64,000 nt of DNA from Marinobacterium jannaschii DSM 6295 (GCF_000620085.1 NZ_JHVJ01000004.1:1-64000); one strand, 5' to 3'; counted from the first letter of the stretch, positions 9,278-17,709 are shown. Notes: generated from the letters alone by a model not told the origin. Translations and numbers: made by a program.

Positions 9278-9927
9278 TGAGTCATGAAATTAGGATATTG
9301 CTGGCGGATGACCATCCGATGGTCAGAGAAGGATTACGCGCCAGCCTCGATGGAGAGGAGGGAATCTCAGTGGTTGCTGCGGCCAGCGATGGTCAGCAGG
9401 CACTGGAGCTGGCTGCCAGTGTGGCGCCTGATGTGGTGTTACTGGATATCTCGATGCCCGGAATGAACGGGCTTGAAGCTGCGTTACGTTTTCGCCAGGA
9501 GTTCCCGGGTATTCGGGTACTGGTACTGACGATGCATGAGGATCGCGAGTATATCCTGAAGATGGTGCAGTCCGGGGTGGCAGGGTATGTGCTGAAGGAT
9601 GTTGCCGCGGATGAGCTGATCCTCGCGGTACAGACGGTCTATCAGGGTGGGACTTTCTTCAGCTCGGCAGCGTCGCGGATTCTCTTTAGCCAGTTTGACG
9701 CAGTCACAGCCCCAGCCGCATCGCCGCAGGATGGCCTGACAGCACGAGAAAAGTGGGTCTTAAGGTTACTGGCTGAAGGTTGTGGCAATAAGGATATAGC
9801 ACGGGAGATGGAGATCTCAGTGCGCACTGCGGAAGCCTATCGGCAGAAGATTAAGCAGAAACTGAATATTTCCACTTCAGCGGGTCTGATCCGCTATGCT
9901 ATCGACCAGAAACTGGTGAAGTCCTGA
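9277..9927 (+). CDS. NarL/FixJ-family response regulator
   Basis: This DNA-binding regulator is paired with the preceding kinase; its ATG overlaps the kinase stop codon by one base. The 216-residue protein has a receiver domain (acidic pair Asp11-Asp12, phospho-acceptor Asp57 in VVLLDISMPGMNG, conserved Lys in GYVLKD). A LuxR-type helix-turn-helix follows at about 148-210 (LTAREKWVLRLLAEG, NKDIAREMEISVRTAEAYR). The likely target is the TRAP operon. A strong bidirectional terminator follows. Confidence 0.95.
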   Translation: MSHEIRILLADDHPMVREGLRASLDGEEGISVVAAASDGQQALELAASVAPDVVLLDISMPGMNGLEAALRFRQEFPGIRVLVLTMHEDREYILKMVQSGVAGYVLKDVAADELILAVQTVYQGGTFFSSAASRILFSQFDAVTAPAASPQDGLTAREKWVLRLLAEGCGNKDIAREMEISVRTAEAYRQKIKQKLNISTSAGLIRYAIDQKLVKS

Positions 9928-9931
9928 AACT

Positions 9932-9961
9932 GTCAGGGGTAAACCGCCGTTTACCCCTGAC
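9932..9961. terminator. bidirectional terminator between convergent genes
   Basis: GTCAGGGGTAAAC-CGCC-GTTTACCCCTGAC is a perfect 13-bp inverted repeat between the stop codons of the response regulator and the purine permease. It can serve both strands. Confidence 0.75.
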
Positions 9962-9968
9962 GCTGTGA

Positions 9969-11261
9969 TCAGCCGTAGACGGCCAGCTTCACCACAAAGA
10001 GCACAGACAGCAGCAGCATGGCGCTGTTGACCTCTTTAATACGACCGGTCAGCAGTTTGATCGCAGTGTAAGAGATAAAGCCCAGGCCGATGCCGGTAGT
10101 GATGGAGAATGTCAGGGGCATGGTGACCGCGGCAATAACCACCGGTGCGGCTTCCGTGATGTCATCCCAGTCAATCTGCACCAGGCTGTGGGTCATCAGT
10201 ACCGCAACGAAGAACAGCGCCGGTGCGGTGGCATAGGCTGGAATGGTTCCGGCTAGCGGAGACAGGAACATGCTGGCAATAAACAGCAGGCCCACTACAA
10301 CCGCCGTTAGGCCGGTACGACCACCTGCAGCGATACCTGCACCTGATTCGATATAGCTGGTTGTGGTCGAAGTCCCCATGACTGAGCCCGCCATAGTTGC
10401 AGTGGAGTCCGCCATCAGGGCGCGGCCGAGACGAGGCAGGCGTCCCTGATTGTCCAGCAGTTTACCTTTCTGGGCTACGGCAATCAGGGTGCCGGAGGTA
10501 TCAAACAGGTCCACAAACAGGAAGGAGAACACAATACTGATCAGGCCGACCTGCAAGGCGCCTTCCAGATCCAGTTGTGCTAGCGTCGGCTCAAGGCTCG
10601 GTGGTGCGGCGACAATGCCTTGGAATTCAATCTGACCGGCAATCAGGCTGATCACTGTTACCAGCAGGATGCCGATCATCACGGAGCCTGTTACCTGGCG
10701 GTGGAACAGGGCTGTGATAATGATAAAGCCGACGCAGGCCATGACCGCGCTCCAGCTGGTCATATCACCGATCGTTACCAGGGTTGCCGGGTTATCGACC
10801 ACGATGCCGGCATTTTTCAGTGCGATGAAGCCCAGAAACAGACCGATACCCGCACCAATTCCGCCTCGCAGGGAGAGGGGGATGCTATGGATAATCCATT
10901 CACGCACTTTGAAAATAGACAGCAGGAAAAAGCAGACACCGGAGAGGAATACCGCACCCAGCGCCACCTGCCAGCTGTAGCCCATCTGCCCGACTACAGT
11001 GAAGCTGAAGAAGGCATTCAGTCCCATACCCGGAGCCAGGGCAACCGGGTAGTTTGCCCAAAGGCCCATGATCATACAGCCGACTGCGGCCGCCAGGCAG
11101 GTAGCGACAAATACGGCACCTTCATCCATACCGGCAGCAGCGAGCATGCTTGGGTTGACGAAGATGATATAAGCCATGGTCAGGAATGTAGTAAAGCCAG
11201 CGATCACCTCGGTTTTAACGTCGGTGTTGTGCTCGCTTAATTTAAAGAGTTTTTCCAGCAT
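9969..11261 (-). CDS. NCS2/AzgA-type purine permease
   Basis: This inner-membrane, proton-coupled purine importer is most like the AzgA/PbuG/GhxP branch, which takes up hypoxanthine, guanine or adenine. The 430-residue protein has 12-14 hydrophobic helices. Family motifs include GFTTFLTMAYIIFVNP near residues 22-37, ALAPGMGLNAFFSF near 76-89, DTSGTLIAVA in the middle and GTSTTTSYIESGAGIAAGGRTGLTAVV further on. I chose the ATG at 11261 because MLEKLFKLSEH is where homologues begin; the open frame extends 27 codons upstream. The long leader before it looks structured. Substrate cannot be assigned from sequence alone. Confidence 0.92.
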   Translation of the reverse strand: MLEKLFKLSEHNTDVKTEVIAGFTTFLTMAYIIFVNPSMLAAAGMDEGAVFVATCLAAAVGCMIMGLWANYPVALAPGMGLNAFFSFTVVGQMGYSWQVALGAVFLSGVCFFLLSIFKVREWIIHSIPLSLRGGIGAGIGLFLGFIALKNAGIVVDNPATLVTIGDMTSWSAVMACVGFIIITALFHRQVTGSVMIGILLVTVISLIAGQIEFQGIVAAPPSLEPTLAQLDLEGALQVGLISIVFSFLFVDLFDTSGTLIAVAQKGKLLDNQGRLPRLGRALMADSTATMAGSVMGTSTTTSYIESGAGIAAGGRTGLTAVVVGLLFIASMFLSPLAGTIPAYATAPALFFVAVLMTHSLVQIDWDDITEAAPVVIAAVTMPLTFSITTGIGLGFISYTAIKLLTGRIKEVNSAMLLLSVLFVVKLAVYG

Positions 11262-11652
11262 ATCGATAGGGACTCTCTTCCGGTGTTTGACGTTCCTATG
11301 GTGCCAGCGGGTCGGACGGTCAGGCGTCAAATGCGGTGGCATACATAGCCGCAGGCTCGCAGAACTTTACTGCTTACGACGGTTGTCGTTCCGCAGGCGG
11401 TTTCACCGAGCCAATATCCTTATGTGTGCGACCGAATGTTCAGTCAAAACACCTTTCGGACGGTTTGAAAAAACGCGCAATGATACAGCAAAATATTTGA
11501 CTAAAGTATTGGCTCTGTCCACTTTTTGGCATTAATGCGCGCGTTTCGGGATGAGGGGTTATATTGCGCTGTATCCGGTCGGAAATCATTTATACGCGGG
11601 GCTGCTCCGGCTCTGTATAATATGTCGTTTTCAGAATGTTGCGCTGTTTTAA
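11262..11652. other. divergent intergenic region with a structured purine-permease leader
   Basis: There are 391 bp between the divergent permease and gdt1 and no gene. Read on the minus strand, 11343-11425 can fold as a multibranch element. Outer strands ACATA/TATGT and GGCTCG/CGAGCC enclose hairpins ACGAC-AACC-GTCGT and GCAG-TAAAGTT-CTGC. On the plus strand TATAAT at 11616-11621 is a good -10 for gdt1, with no matching -35. I could not match the leader to a riboswitch class I know. Confidence 0.4.
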
Positions 11653-12234
11653 ATGGAATTCTCACTGATCATCCCTGCTCTTAAAACTTTCTCATTAATC
11701 TTTCTGGCAGAGATGGGCGACAAGAGCCAGCTGGTCTGCATGTCGCTGGCTGCCCGGCAACGTGTCTGGCCAGTAGTGGCCGGAGCGGTGGCTGCGTTTG
11801 CCCTGCTGAATCTGCTCGCCGTGACTCTGGGGGCCACCATTGCCGCGGCGCTGCCTCAATGGGTTATTCTGGCGCTGGTGAGCGTTGCATTCCTCTTCTT
11901 TGGCTTACAGGCGCTTAGAGCCACGGCTGAGGATGAAACTGAAGCCGTGCCGGTGACGGGAAGGTCGCTGCTTATTGCCACGTTTTTGCTGATTTTTGTA
12001 GCTGAGTTCGGGGATAAAACCCAGCTTGCCGTTGCTGGTTTAAGCGGGATCGAGTCCGTGCTGCAGGTATGGCTGGGGGCTACGTTGGCACTGGCCGCGA
12101 CCAGTGTGCTTGGCGTAATGCTTGGTAAGGTACTTTTGACTCGAGTCCCGCTGCATTGGATGCAGCGTGGCAGCGGCATCTTGTTTATCGGTTTTGCGAT
12201 CGTTTCCGCCGTCGAGCTGGTGCGGGTGTTATAG
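11653..12234 (+). CDS. Gdt1/TMEM165-family cation exporter (UPF0016)
   Basis: This is an inner-membrane divalent-cation transporter. Studied bacterial members export manganese; others move calcium. The 193-residue protein has the two diagnostic repeats with E-x-G-D-K-(S/T): AEMGDKSQL at about residues 18-26 and AEFGDKTQL at about 116-124, each in a three-helix bundle. Length is standard. lrgA starts 8 bp after its stop, so the three genes gdt1-lrgA-lrgB look like one operon. No SD is obvious before the ATG, and I see no yybP-ykoY manganese riboswitch upstream. Confidence 0.9.
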   Translation: MEFSLIIPALKTFSLIFLAEMGDKSQLVCMSLAARQRVWPVVAGAVAAFALLNLLAVTLGATIAAALPQWVILALVSVAFLFFGLQALRATAEDETEAVPVTGRSLLIATFLLIFVAEFGDKTQLAVAGLSGIESVLQVWLGATLALAATSVLGVMLGKVLLTRVPLHWMQRGSGILFIGFAIVSAVELVRVL

Positions 12235-12242
12235 GTGATCGG

Positions 12243-12608
12243 ATGGTTATAGGCTTCCTTGCTCTGCTATTGTGTCAGCTCGCCGGAGAGCTGCTGGTTG
12301 TCTGGCTCGAATTACCGGTGCCCGGCGCCGTGGTAGGGATGCTCATTCTGCTGTCACTGCTTGCCATACGGGGCGAAGCTCCTGCCTCTGTGCGTCAGGC
12401 CGGTGAAGGGCTTCTCAGTATACTGCCTTTGTTTCTGGTGCCAGCGGGTGTAGGGCTTATGTTGCACTTTCAGCTGATAGCCGCTAACTGGTGGTCGATA
12501 CTGCTGGCTTTACTGGGCAGTACTCTGATTACCATGCTGGTGGTCGGAGTTTTGATGAAGTGCAGCGCACTGAATCCAGGCGAGCAGGGAGAGACGCATG
12601 AGCGCTAA
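12243..12608 (+). CDS. CidA/LrgA-family membrane protein
   Basis: LrgA-type proteins are small, holin-like, four-helix membrane proteins that act with LrgB in murein hydrolase control or, in some species, pyruvate export or uptake. The 121-residue protein has family segments CQLAGELLVVWLELPVPGAVVGM near the N-terminus and LSILPLFLVPAGVGLMLHF near 60-78. I chose the ATG at 12243 because AGGTG lies just upstream and homologues start here; a longer frame overlapping gdt1 has no support. The 3' end overlaps lrgB by 11 bp. Confidence 0.88.
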   Translation: MVIGFLALLLCQLAGELLVVWLELPVPGAVVGMLILLSLLAIRGEAPASVRQAGEGLLSILPLFLVPAGVGLMLHFQLIAANWWSILLALLGSTLITMLVVGVLMKCSALNPGEQGETHER

Positions 12609-13311
12609 ACCCCTGCTGGAATCTCCGCTGTTATGGATTACGCTGACGCTGGCTGTGTTCTGCCTGGCGGTCTGGATCAACCGAAAGGCGGGCCGCTCTC
12701 CGTTTCTGCATCCGGTGCTGGTCTCCCTCAGTATCATCATACTGATCCTGCTCTGGCTCGAGGTCCCCTATCAAACCTACTTCAGCGGCGCTCAATTTCT
12801 CCACTTCATGATGGGGCCGGCGATTGTTGCCCTGGCGATCCCGCTATACGACAACCGGCAGCGGGTACGTCGGCTACTGCTGCCTGTTTTATCAGCCACG
12901 CTGACCGGTGCCGTAACTGCAGCTGTTTCGGCGGTGGTGATCGGTTATCTGTCAGGGGCTGACAGGGTATTGATGTTGACCCTCGCACCGAAATCAGTGA
13001 CGTCACCGATCGCTATCGGGATTGCGGAGAAGATTGGTGCCGAGCCTTCGCTGGCGGCGGGGCTGGTACTGATAACCGGCGCGCTTTCCTGTCTGTTCGC
13101 GCCTTTTGTTTTCCGATTGCTGAGACTTAATGATCACGCGGCCCGTGGTTTCACGCTAGGCGTGTCCGGACATGCGATGGGAACTGCTTACGCATTCGAA
13201 TACAGCGCCCTGGCTGGGGCTTTTGGTGGTTTGGCAATGGGCCTGGCCGGTGCCTTTACGGCATTTTTTCTGCCGGTTCTGTTGCCTCTGCTGGATTGGC
13301 TGCCGGGGTGA
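12598..13311 (+). CDS. CidB/LrgB-family membrane protein
   Basis: LrgB is the larger partner of LrgA. The 237-residue polytopic protein has the family motifs VALAIPLYDNR near 76-86, TLAPKSVTSPIAIGIAEKIG near 126-145 and the C-terminal GHAMGTAYAFE. It overlaps the lrgA end by 11 bp, which suggests translational coupling. In Streptococcus and Bacillus, LrgAB homologues move pyruvate. That may connect it to the TakP-like TRAP system about 5 kb upstream, but the link is inference. Confidence 0.9.
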   Translation: MSAKPLLESPLLWITLTLAVFCLAVWINRKAGRSPFLHPVLVSLSIIILILLWLEVPYQTYFSGAQFLHFMMGPAIVALAIPLYDNRQRVRRLLLPVLSATLTGAVTAAVSAVVIGYLSGADRVLMLTLAPKSVTSPIAIGIAEKIGAEPSLAAGLVLITGALSCLFAPFVFRLLRLNDHAARGFTLGVSGHAMGTAYAFEYSALAGAFGGLAMGLAGAFTAFFLPVLLPLLDWLPG

Positions 13312-13399
13312 GCTGTTTTGTAAGATTCTGATTTTTAAAAGAATATAGGTTTTCCGCGAACTTATTGGTCTATTGTTGAATTTGCCATGGAGATGATAG

Positions 13400-13444
13400 A
13401 TGAGTAAAGTTCCGCCTGCTTTGAATTCATCCACCGATAAGTGA
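13400..13444 (+). CDS. 14-codon upstream ORF, possible leader peptide of zapE
   Basis: ATG at 13400 follows GGAG (13389-13392) at ideal spacing and encodes MSKVPPALNSSTDK before TGA at 13442-13444. That TGA overlaps an in-frame zapE GTG (13441) as GTGA, and ends 8 bp before the conserved zapE ATG (13453). zapE itself has no good ribosome binding site. A short ORF that feeds ribosomes to zapE is a reasonable reading. It has no known homologue that I can name. Confidence 0.4.
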   Translation: MSKVPPALNSSTDK

Positions 13445-13452
13445 TTTTGGCA

Positions 13453-14559
13453 ATGACTCCCCTAGAGCGGTATAAGAAAGACCTTCTTCGTGACGACTTC
13501 TCCTACGACCCGGCCCAGGAGATGGCGGTTAAACATCTGCAGCGCCTCTATGAAGACCTGACAGCAGTCAAAGAGGAGCCAAAGAAGGGCTTGTTGCAGC
13601 GTCTCAGTGGCCGCTTTAAAACGGAGGTCGTCGAACCGCCTACGGGGCTGTACTTCTGGGGTGGTGTAGGTCGGGGTAAGACCTACCTGATGGATACGTT
13701 TTACGACAGCCTGCCGTTCGAGCAGAAGATGCGCACCCATTTCCATCGCTTTATGCAGCGGGTTCACAGCGAACTACGGGCGCTGGATGGCACCCCGAAT
13801 CCGCTGATTGCCATTGCTAAAAAGTACGCAGACGAAACACGGATTATCTGTTTTGACGAGTTCTTCGTTACCGATATCACCGATGCGATGATTCTGGGAA
13901 GCCTGCTGCAGGAGCTGTTCAACAACGGTGTGGCGCTGGTGGCTACATCCAATATCGTGCCCGATGGTCTCTATAAAGACGGCCTGCAGCGAGCCCGTTT
14001 CCTGCCGGCGATCGATATGCTGAATAAATACACCGAAGTGGTGAATGTGGACGGCGGGGTGGACTACCGTTTGCGTGCCTTGGAGCAGGCCGAGCTCTAC
14101 CACTGGCCGCTGGACGATAAAGCGGATGAAAGTCTGAACCGCAGCTTTGAAAGCCTGGCGCCTGATCTGGAAGAGGTGGTGGAAGCTGAAGTGCTGGATG
14201 TGAATGGACGAGACATGAAAAGCCGTCGCTGCTGCGAAGACGTGGTCTGGTTTGATTTCAGTGAGATATGTGAAGGGCCGCGTTCACCGAGTGATTACAT
14301 TGAGCTGGCCAAGATCTTCCATGCGGTGCTGGTGAGTAACGTACCCCAGTTAGGCCGTTCCAATGATGATGCTGCGCGCCGCTTTATCAATATGGTCGAT
14401 GAGTTCTATGACAGTGGCGTTAAAGTAATACTGTCAGCAGACAAACCGATCCATGAGATCTATTCTGAAGGGCGGCTCGAGTTTGAGATAGAGCGTACCC
14501 AGAGCCGTCTGCTGGAGATGCAATCCCATGAATACCTTGCGCGCGAACACCGTGCCTGA
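13453..14559 (+). CDS. zapE: cell division protein ZapE (AFG1-like ATPase)
   Basis: ZapE is a cytoplasmic AAA-type ATPase that acts on the Z ring during division, notably under stress. The 368-residue protein has Walker A GGVGRGKT (70-77), Walker B ICFDEFFV (about 131-138), the sensor region VALVATSN and the C-terminal segment EIYSEGRLEFEIERTQSRLLEM. I chose ATG 13453 because homologues begin MTPLERY; a GTG at 13441 would add four residues. It is followed by the rplM promoter. Confidence 0.92.
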   Translation: MTPLERYKKDLLRDDFSYDPAQEMAVKHLQRLYEDLTAVKEEPKKGLLQRLSGRFKTEVVEPPTGLYFWGGVGRGKTYLMDTFYDSLPFEQKMRTHFHRFMQRVHSELRALDGTPNPLIAIAKKYADETRIICFDEFFVTDITDAMILGSLLQELFNNGVALVATSNIVPDGLYKDGLQRARFLPAIDMLNKYTEVVNVDGGVDYRLRALEQAELYHWPLDDKADESLNRSFESLAPDLEEVVEAEVLDVNGRDMKSRRCCEDVVWFDFSEICEGPRSPSDYIELAKIFHAVLVSNVPQLGRSNDDAARRFINMVDEFYDSGVKVILSADKPIHEIYSEGRLEFEIERTQSRLLEMQSHEYLAREHRA

Positions 14560-14609
14560 GGTTATCGTCGGAAAGAGCGGGGCTGAGTGCAGATACTTGC
14601 AGCTTCCCC

Positions 14610-14769
14610 TTGAAGCTATCTGCTTCAGTCCGTATAATGCGCGCCACCTCATCTCTGGGTGAGGGCGTGTTAGTTGTCGCGATGGTCGCGGCAACCAATA
14701 ACTATAAGTCAGAACGGTCGTGGCCTAGCGTCATTGCCAGCTCTGAATGAATTTAAGGTTTAAATTCAG
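14610..14769 (+). promoter_or_regulatory. promoter and leader of rplM-rpsI
   Basis: TTGAAG (14610-14615) and TATAAT (14633-14638) are separated by exactly 17 bp, a strong sigma-70 promoter. The roughly 125-nt leader can form hairpins, such as CCACCTCAT/GGGTGAGGG and GTTG..CAAC around 14672-14696. In E. coli this operon is autoregulated through its leader by L13, so a similar role is possible here. Confidence 0.75.
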
Positions 14770-15198
14770 ATGAAAACATTCGTTGCAAAACCAGCCGAAG
14801 TAAAACGCGACTGGTACGTTGTTGATGCCGAGGGTCTGACCCTGGGTCGTCTGGCTACTGAAATTGCCCGCCGTCTGCGCGGTAAGCATAAGCCAGAATT
14901 CACGCCTCACGTTGATACTGGCGACTACATCGTAGTTGTTAACGCTGAGAAAGTTGCTGTAACCGGCAACAAAGCAAATGACAAAATGTACTACCGTCAC
15001 TCTGGTTTCCCAGGTGGTCTGAAGGAAGCAAACTTCAACAAAATGGTAGAGACTTTCCCTGAGCGCACTATCGAGCTGGCTGTTAAAGGCATGCTGCCTA
15101 AAGGTCCTCTGGGTCGCGCTATGTACACCAAGCTGAAAGTATACGCTGGTGCTGAACATCCACACCAGGCTCAGCAGCCGAAAGAACTGACTATCTAA
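14770..15198 (+). CDS. rplM: 50S ribosomal protein L13
   Basis: An early-assembling protein of the large ribosomal subunit. The 142-residue length is exactly that of E. coli L13. Conserved segments include [22 protein letters not shown] at the start, [22 protein letters not shown] and [13 protein letters not shown] toward the end. It is paired with rpsI 13 bp downstream, the usual L13-S9 operon. Codon use is strongly biased, as expected for a highly expressed gene. Confidence 0.99.
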   Translation: MKTFVAKPAEVKRDWYVVDAEGLTLGRLATEIARRLRGKHKPEFTPHVDTGDYIVVVNAEKVAVTGNKANDKMYYRHSGFPGGLKEANFNKMVETFPERTIELAVKGMLPKGPLGRAMYTKLKVYAGAEHPHQAQQPKELTI

Positions 15199-15211
15199 GG
15201 GGAACGTGGAA

Positions 15212-15604
15212 ATGTCTGCTACTCAGTATTACGGCACTGGCCGTCGCAAAACTTCAACTGCACGCGTATTCCTGCGTCCAGGTACTGGCAAGATCACTAT
15301 CAATGATCGCACTATCGAACAGTACTTCGGTCGCGAAACTGCTCGCATGATCGTTCGTCAGCCGCTGCAGCTGACTGAAACTGAAGAGAAGTTTGATGTA
15401 TACGTGACTGTAAAAGGCGGCGGTGGCTTCGGTCAGGCTGGCGCTATCCGTCACGGTATTACCCGTGCTCTGATGGAGTACGATGAAACTCTGCGTCCTT
15501 CCCTGCGTCAGGCTGGTTTCGTTACCCGTGATGCTCGTGAAGTTGAGCGTAAGAAAGTGGGTCTGCGTAAAGCACGTAAGCGTCCACAGTTCTCCAAGCG
15601 TTAA
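15212..15604 (+). CDS. rpsI: 30S ribosomal protein S9
   Basis: A small-subunit protein whose basic C-terminal tail reaches the P-site tRNA. The 130-residue protein has [10 protein letters not shown]-type N-terminal residues (here [17 protein letters not shown]), [19 protein letters not shown] in the middle and the invariant end RRRPQFSKR (here RKRPQFSKR). I chose ATG 15212 since AAGGGGA lies 8 bp upstream; a GTG at 15206 is in frame but too close to that site. A strong terminator follows. Confidence 0.99.
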   Translation: MSATQYYGTGRRKTSTARVFLRPGTGKITINDRTIEQYFGRETARMIVRQPLQLTETEEKFDVYVTVKGGGGFGQAGAIRHGITRALMEYDETLRPSLRQAGFVTRDAREVERKKVGLRKARKRPQFSKR

Positions 15605-15627
15605 TATTACGCGCTTGCGAAATACTC

Positions 15628-15667
15628 AAAAAAACGCCCGTTTCCTTACAGGAACGGGCGTTTTTTT
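15628..15667 (+). terminator. terminator after rpsI
   Basis: AAAAAACGCCCGTTTCC-TTACA-GGAACGGGCGTTTTTTT, a strong hairpin with A and T tracts on both sides. Confidence 0.93.
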
Positions 15668-15862
15668 ATGCCCGGTTTCAGGTCAATACTTTGGCCTAAT
15701 ATACGGAATGGCAGGGCAATTCACCTTGTAAGGAAGGGGTATTTTCTTTACTATTTGGCACATTTTTAAAATCCATGTTTCCGTGGCTTTTTTTGCTTAT
15801 GCGGCCAATTGCACTCCTGATTAAACAGGGGGCGAAAAGTCGATTGAGGGGAGATAATCTTA

Positions 15863-16462
15863 ATGAGCAATGATGGCGTGAATAAGGGTCGGCGTCGCCT
15901 CCTGATAGGTGCCACATCCGCGGTGGGCGCGGTTGGTGCTGTCGGAGCGGCTGTCCCGTTCGTAGCTTCCTGGAACCCAAGTGCTAAGGCGAAGTCTGCC
16001 GGTGCACCGGTTAAGGTTGACGTCAGTAAACTAGAGCCGGGTCAGCAGACCATCGTCAAATGGCGTGGTAAGCCGGTCTGGATTGTTCGTCGTGGTGATG
16101 AGGCACTGGCGAACCTGGAGAAGATCACCGATACCCTGGCTGATCCTAACTCCGAGGTTCCGCAGCAGCCTGCTTATGTACCTGGTACTGCAGCGCGTGC
16201 GCTGAAGCGTGACGATATCGTCGTGCTGGTCGGTATCTGTACACACCTGGGCTGTTCACCAACCTACCGTCCTGAGATCGCACCTGAAGATCTGGGTGCT
16301 GAGTGGGTCGGTGGTTTCTACTGCCCATGCCACGGTTCCCGCTTCGATCTGTCCGGTCGTGTAATTCAGGGTTCCCCGGCGCCAAGCAATCTGGTGATCC
16401 CGCCGCACTCCTATGAGGGTCAGGATGTGATCATTGTTGGTGTTGATCAGGAGGTTGCGTAA
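15863..16462 (+). CDS. petA: ubiquinol-cytochrome c reductase Rieske iron-sulfur subunit
   Basis: This is the Rieske protein of the cytochrome bc1 complex, carrying one [2Fe-2S] cluster that accepts electrons from ubiquinol. The 199-residue protein has an N-terminal KGRRRLLIG twin-arginine-type signal anchor and a membrane segment near 14-36. The cluster boxes are CTHLGC (Cys126, His128, Cys131) and CPCHGS (Cys154, Cys156, His157). The flexible hinge lies just after the anchor. The last base of its stop codon is the first base of the petB ATG. Confidence 0.97.
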   Translation: MSNDGVNKGRRRLLIGATSAVGAVGAVGAAVPFVASWNPSAKAKSAGAPVKVDVSKLEPGQQTIVKWRGKPVWIVRRGDEALANLEKITDTLADPNSEVPQQPAYVPGTAARALKRDDIVVLVGICTHLGCSPTYRPEIAPEDLGAEWVGGFYCPCHGSRFDLSGRVIQGSPAPSNLVIPPHSYEGQDVIIVGVDQEVA

Positions 16463-17709
16463 TGGCTGGTAGCCGCAATAAAGGTAATCCGGGCCTGATG
16501 GGCTGGATCGATGATCGTTTCCCTGCGACAGCGATGTGGGAAGATCACCTGTCTAAATACTATGCTCCGAAGAACTTTAACTTCTGGTACTTCTTCGGTT
16601 CCCTGGCACTGCTGGTGCTGGTAAACCAGATCCTGACCGGTATCTGGCTGACTATGGCTTATAACCCTTCTGCGGAAGGCGCCTTTGCCTCTATCGAATA
16701 CATCATGCGTGACGTTGAGTATGGCTGGCTGCTGCGTTATATGCACACCACCGGCGCGTCTGCATTCTTCGTTGTTGTTTATCTGCACATGTTCCGCGGC
16801 ATGATGTACGGTTCCTACCGTAAGCCTCGTGAGCTGGTGTGGATCTTCGGTATGACAATCTACCTGGCGCTGATGGCTGAAGCCTTTATGGGCTACCTGC
16901 TGCCATGGGGTCAGATGTCTTACTGGGGTGCTCAGGTAATTGTTTCGCTGTTCTCGGCGGTGCCGTTTATCGGTGAAGACCTGGCGCAATGGATCCGTGG
17001 TGACTATCTGATATCGGGTATCACTCTGAACCGCTTCTTTGCCCTGCACGTTATTGCGCTGCCGATCGTGCTGCTGGCACTGGTTGTGCTGCACATCATC
17101 GCACTGCACGAAGTGGGCTCTAACAACCCGGACGGTATTGAAATCAAGGAAAACAAGGATGAGAACGGCGTACCGCTGGACGGTATCCCATTCCACCCTT
17201 ACTACACCGTGAAAGATATCGTCGGTGTGGTGGTGTTCCTGTTTGTCTTCTGTGCAGTCATCTTCTTCTTCCCGGAAGGCGGTGGTTACATGATTGAAGC
17301 GCCTAACTTCGAACCTGCTAACCCGCTGAAAACGCCTGAGCATATCGCGCCTGTATGGTACTTCACGCCATTCTACGCAATGCTGCGTGCGATTCCGCCA
17401 ATTGCCGGCTCCCAGTTCCCGGGTGTTGTTGTAATGGGTGGCGCTATCGCAATCCTGTTCGTGCTGCCTTGGCTGGATCGTAGCCCTGTTAAATCTATGC
17501 GCTACAAAGGCATGATCAGCAAGGTCTCTCTGGTGATCTTTGCAATCAGCTTCGTAATCCTGGGTTACCTGGGTGTGGTTTCCTCTACGCCTGTGCGTAC
17601 GGTGATGGCTCAGATCTGTACGTTCCTGTACTTTGCGTACTTCTTCCTGATGCCGTTCTACACCAGGATGGAAAGCACTAAACCGGTTCCGGAAAGGGTT
17701 ACAGGCTAA
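16462..17709 (+). CDS. petB: ubiquinol-cytochrome c reductase cytochrome b
   Basis: The membrane core of complex III; it binds hemes bL and bH and houses the Qo and Qi quinone sites. The 415-residue protein has the four heme ligands His95 and His109 in one helix and His196 and His211 in another. The Qo motif reads PVWY (in APVWYFTPFYAML) rather than the PEWY found in many organisms, a variant known from beta- and gammaproteobacteria. Eight hydrophobic helices are expected. It overlaps petA by one base and petC by one base. Confidence 0.97.
   Translation: MAGSRNKGNPGLMGWIDDRFPATAMWEDHLSKYYAPKNFNFWYFFGSLALLVLVNQILTGIWLTMAYNPSAEGAFASIEYIMRDVEYGWLLRYMHTTGASAFFVVVYLHMFRGMMYGSYRKPRELVWIFGMTIYLALMAEAFMGYLLPWGQMSYWGAQVIVSLFSAVPFIGEDLAQWIRGDYLISGITLNRFFALHVIALPIVLLALVVLHIIALHEVGSNNPDGIEIKENKDENGVPLDGIPFHPYYTVKDIVGVVVFLFVFCAVIFFFPEGGGYMIEAPNFEPANPLKTPEHIAPVWYFTPFYAMLRAIPPIAGSQFPGVVVMGGAIAILFVLPWLDRSPVKSMRYKGMISKVSLVIFAISFVILGYLGVVSSTPVRTVMAQICTFLYFAYFFLMPFYTRMESTKPVPERVTG

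Noticed and set aside
10620-11240. 206-codon plus-strand frame opposite the purine permease
   Set aside because: It is antisense to a clear permease, with shadow-frame composition and no ribosome binding site.
11541-11652. Manganese (yybP-ykoY) riboswitch before the Gdt1 gene
   Set aside because: The conserved loop sequences of that class are absent.
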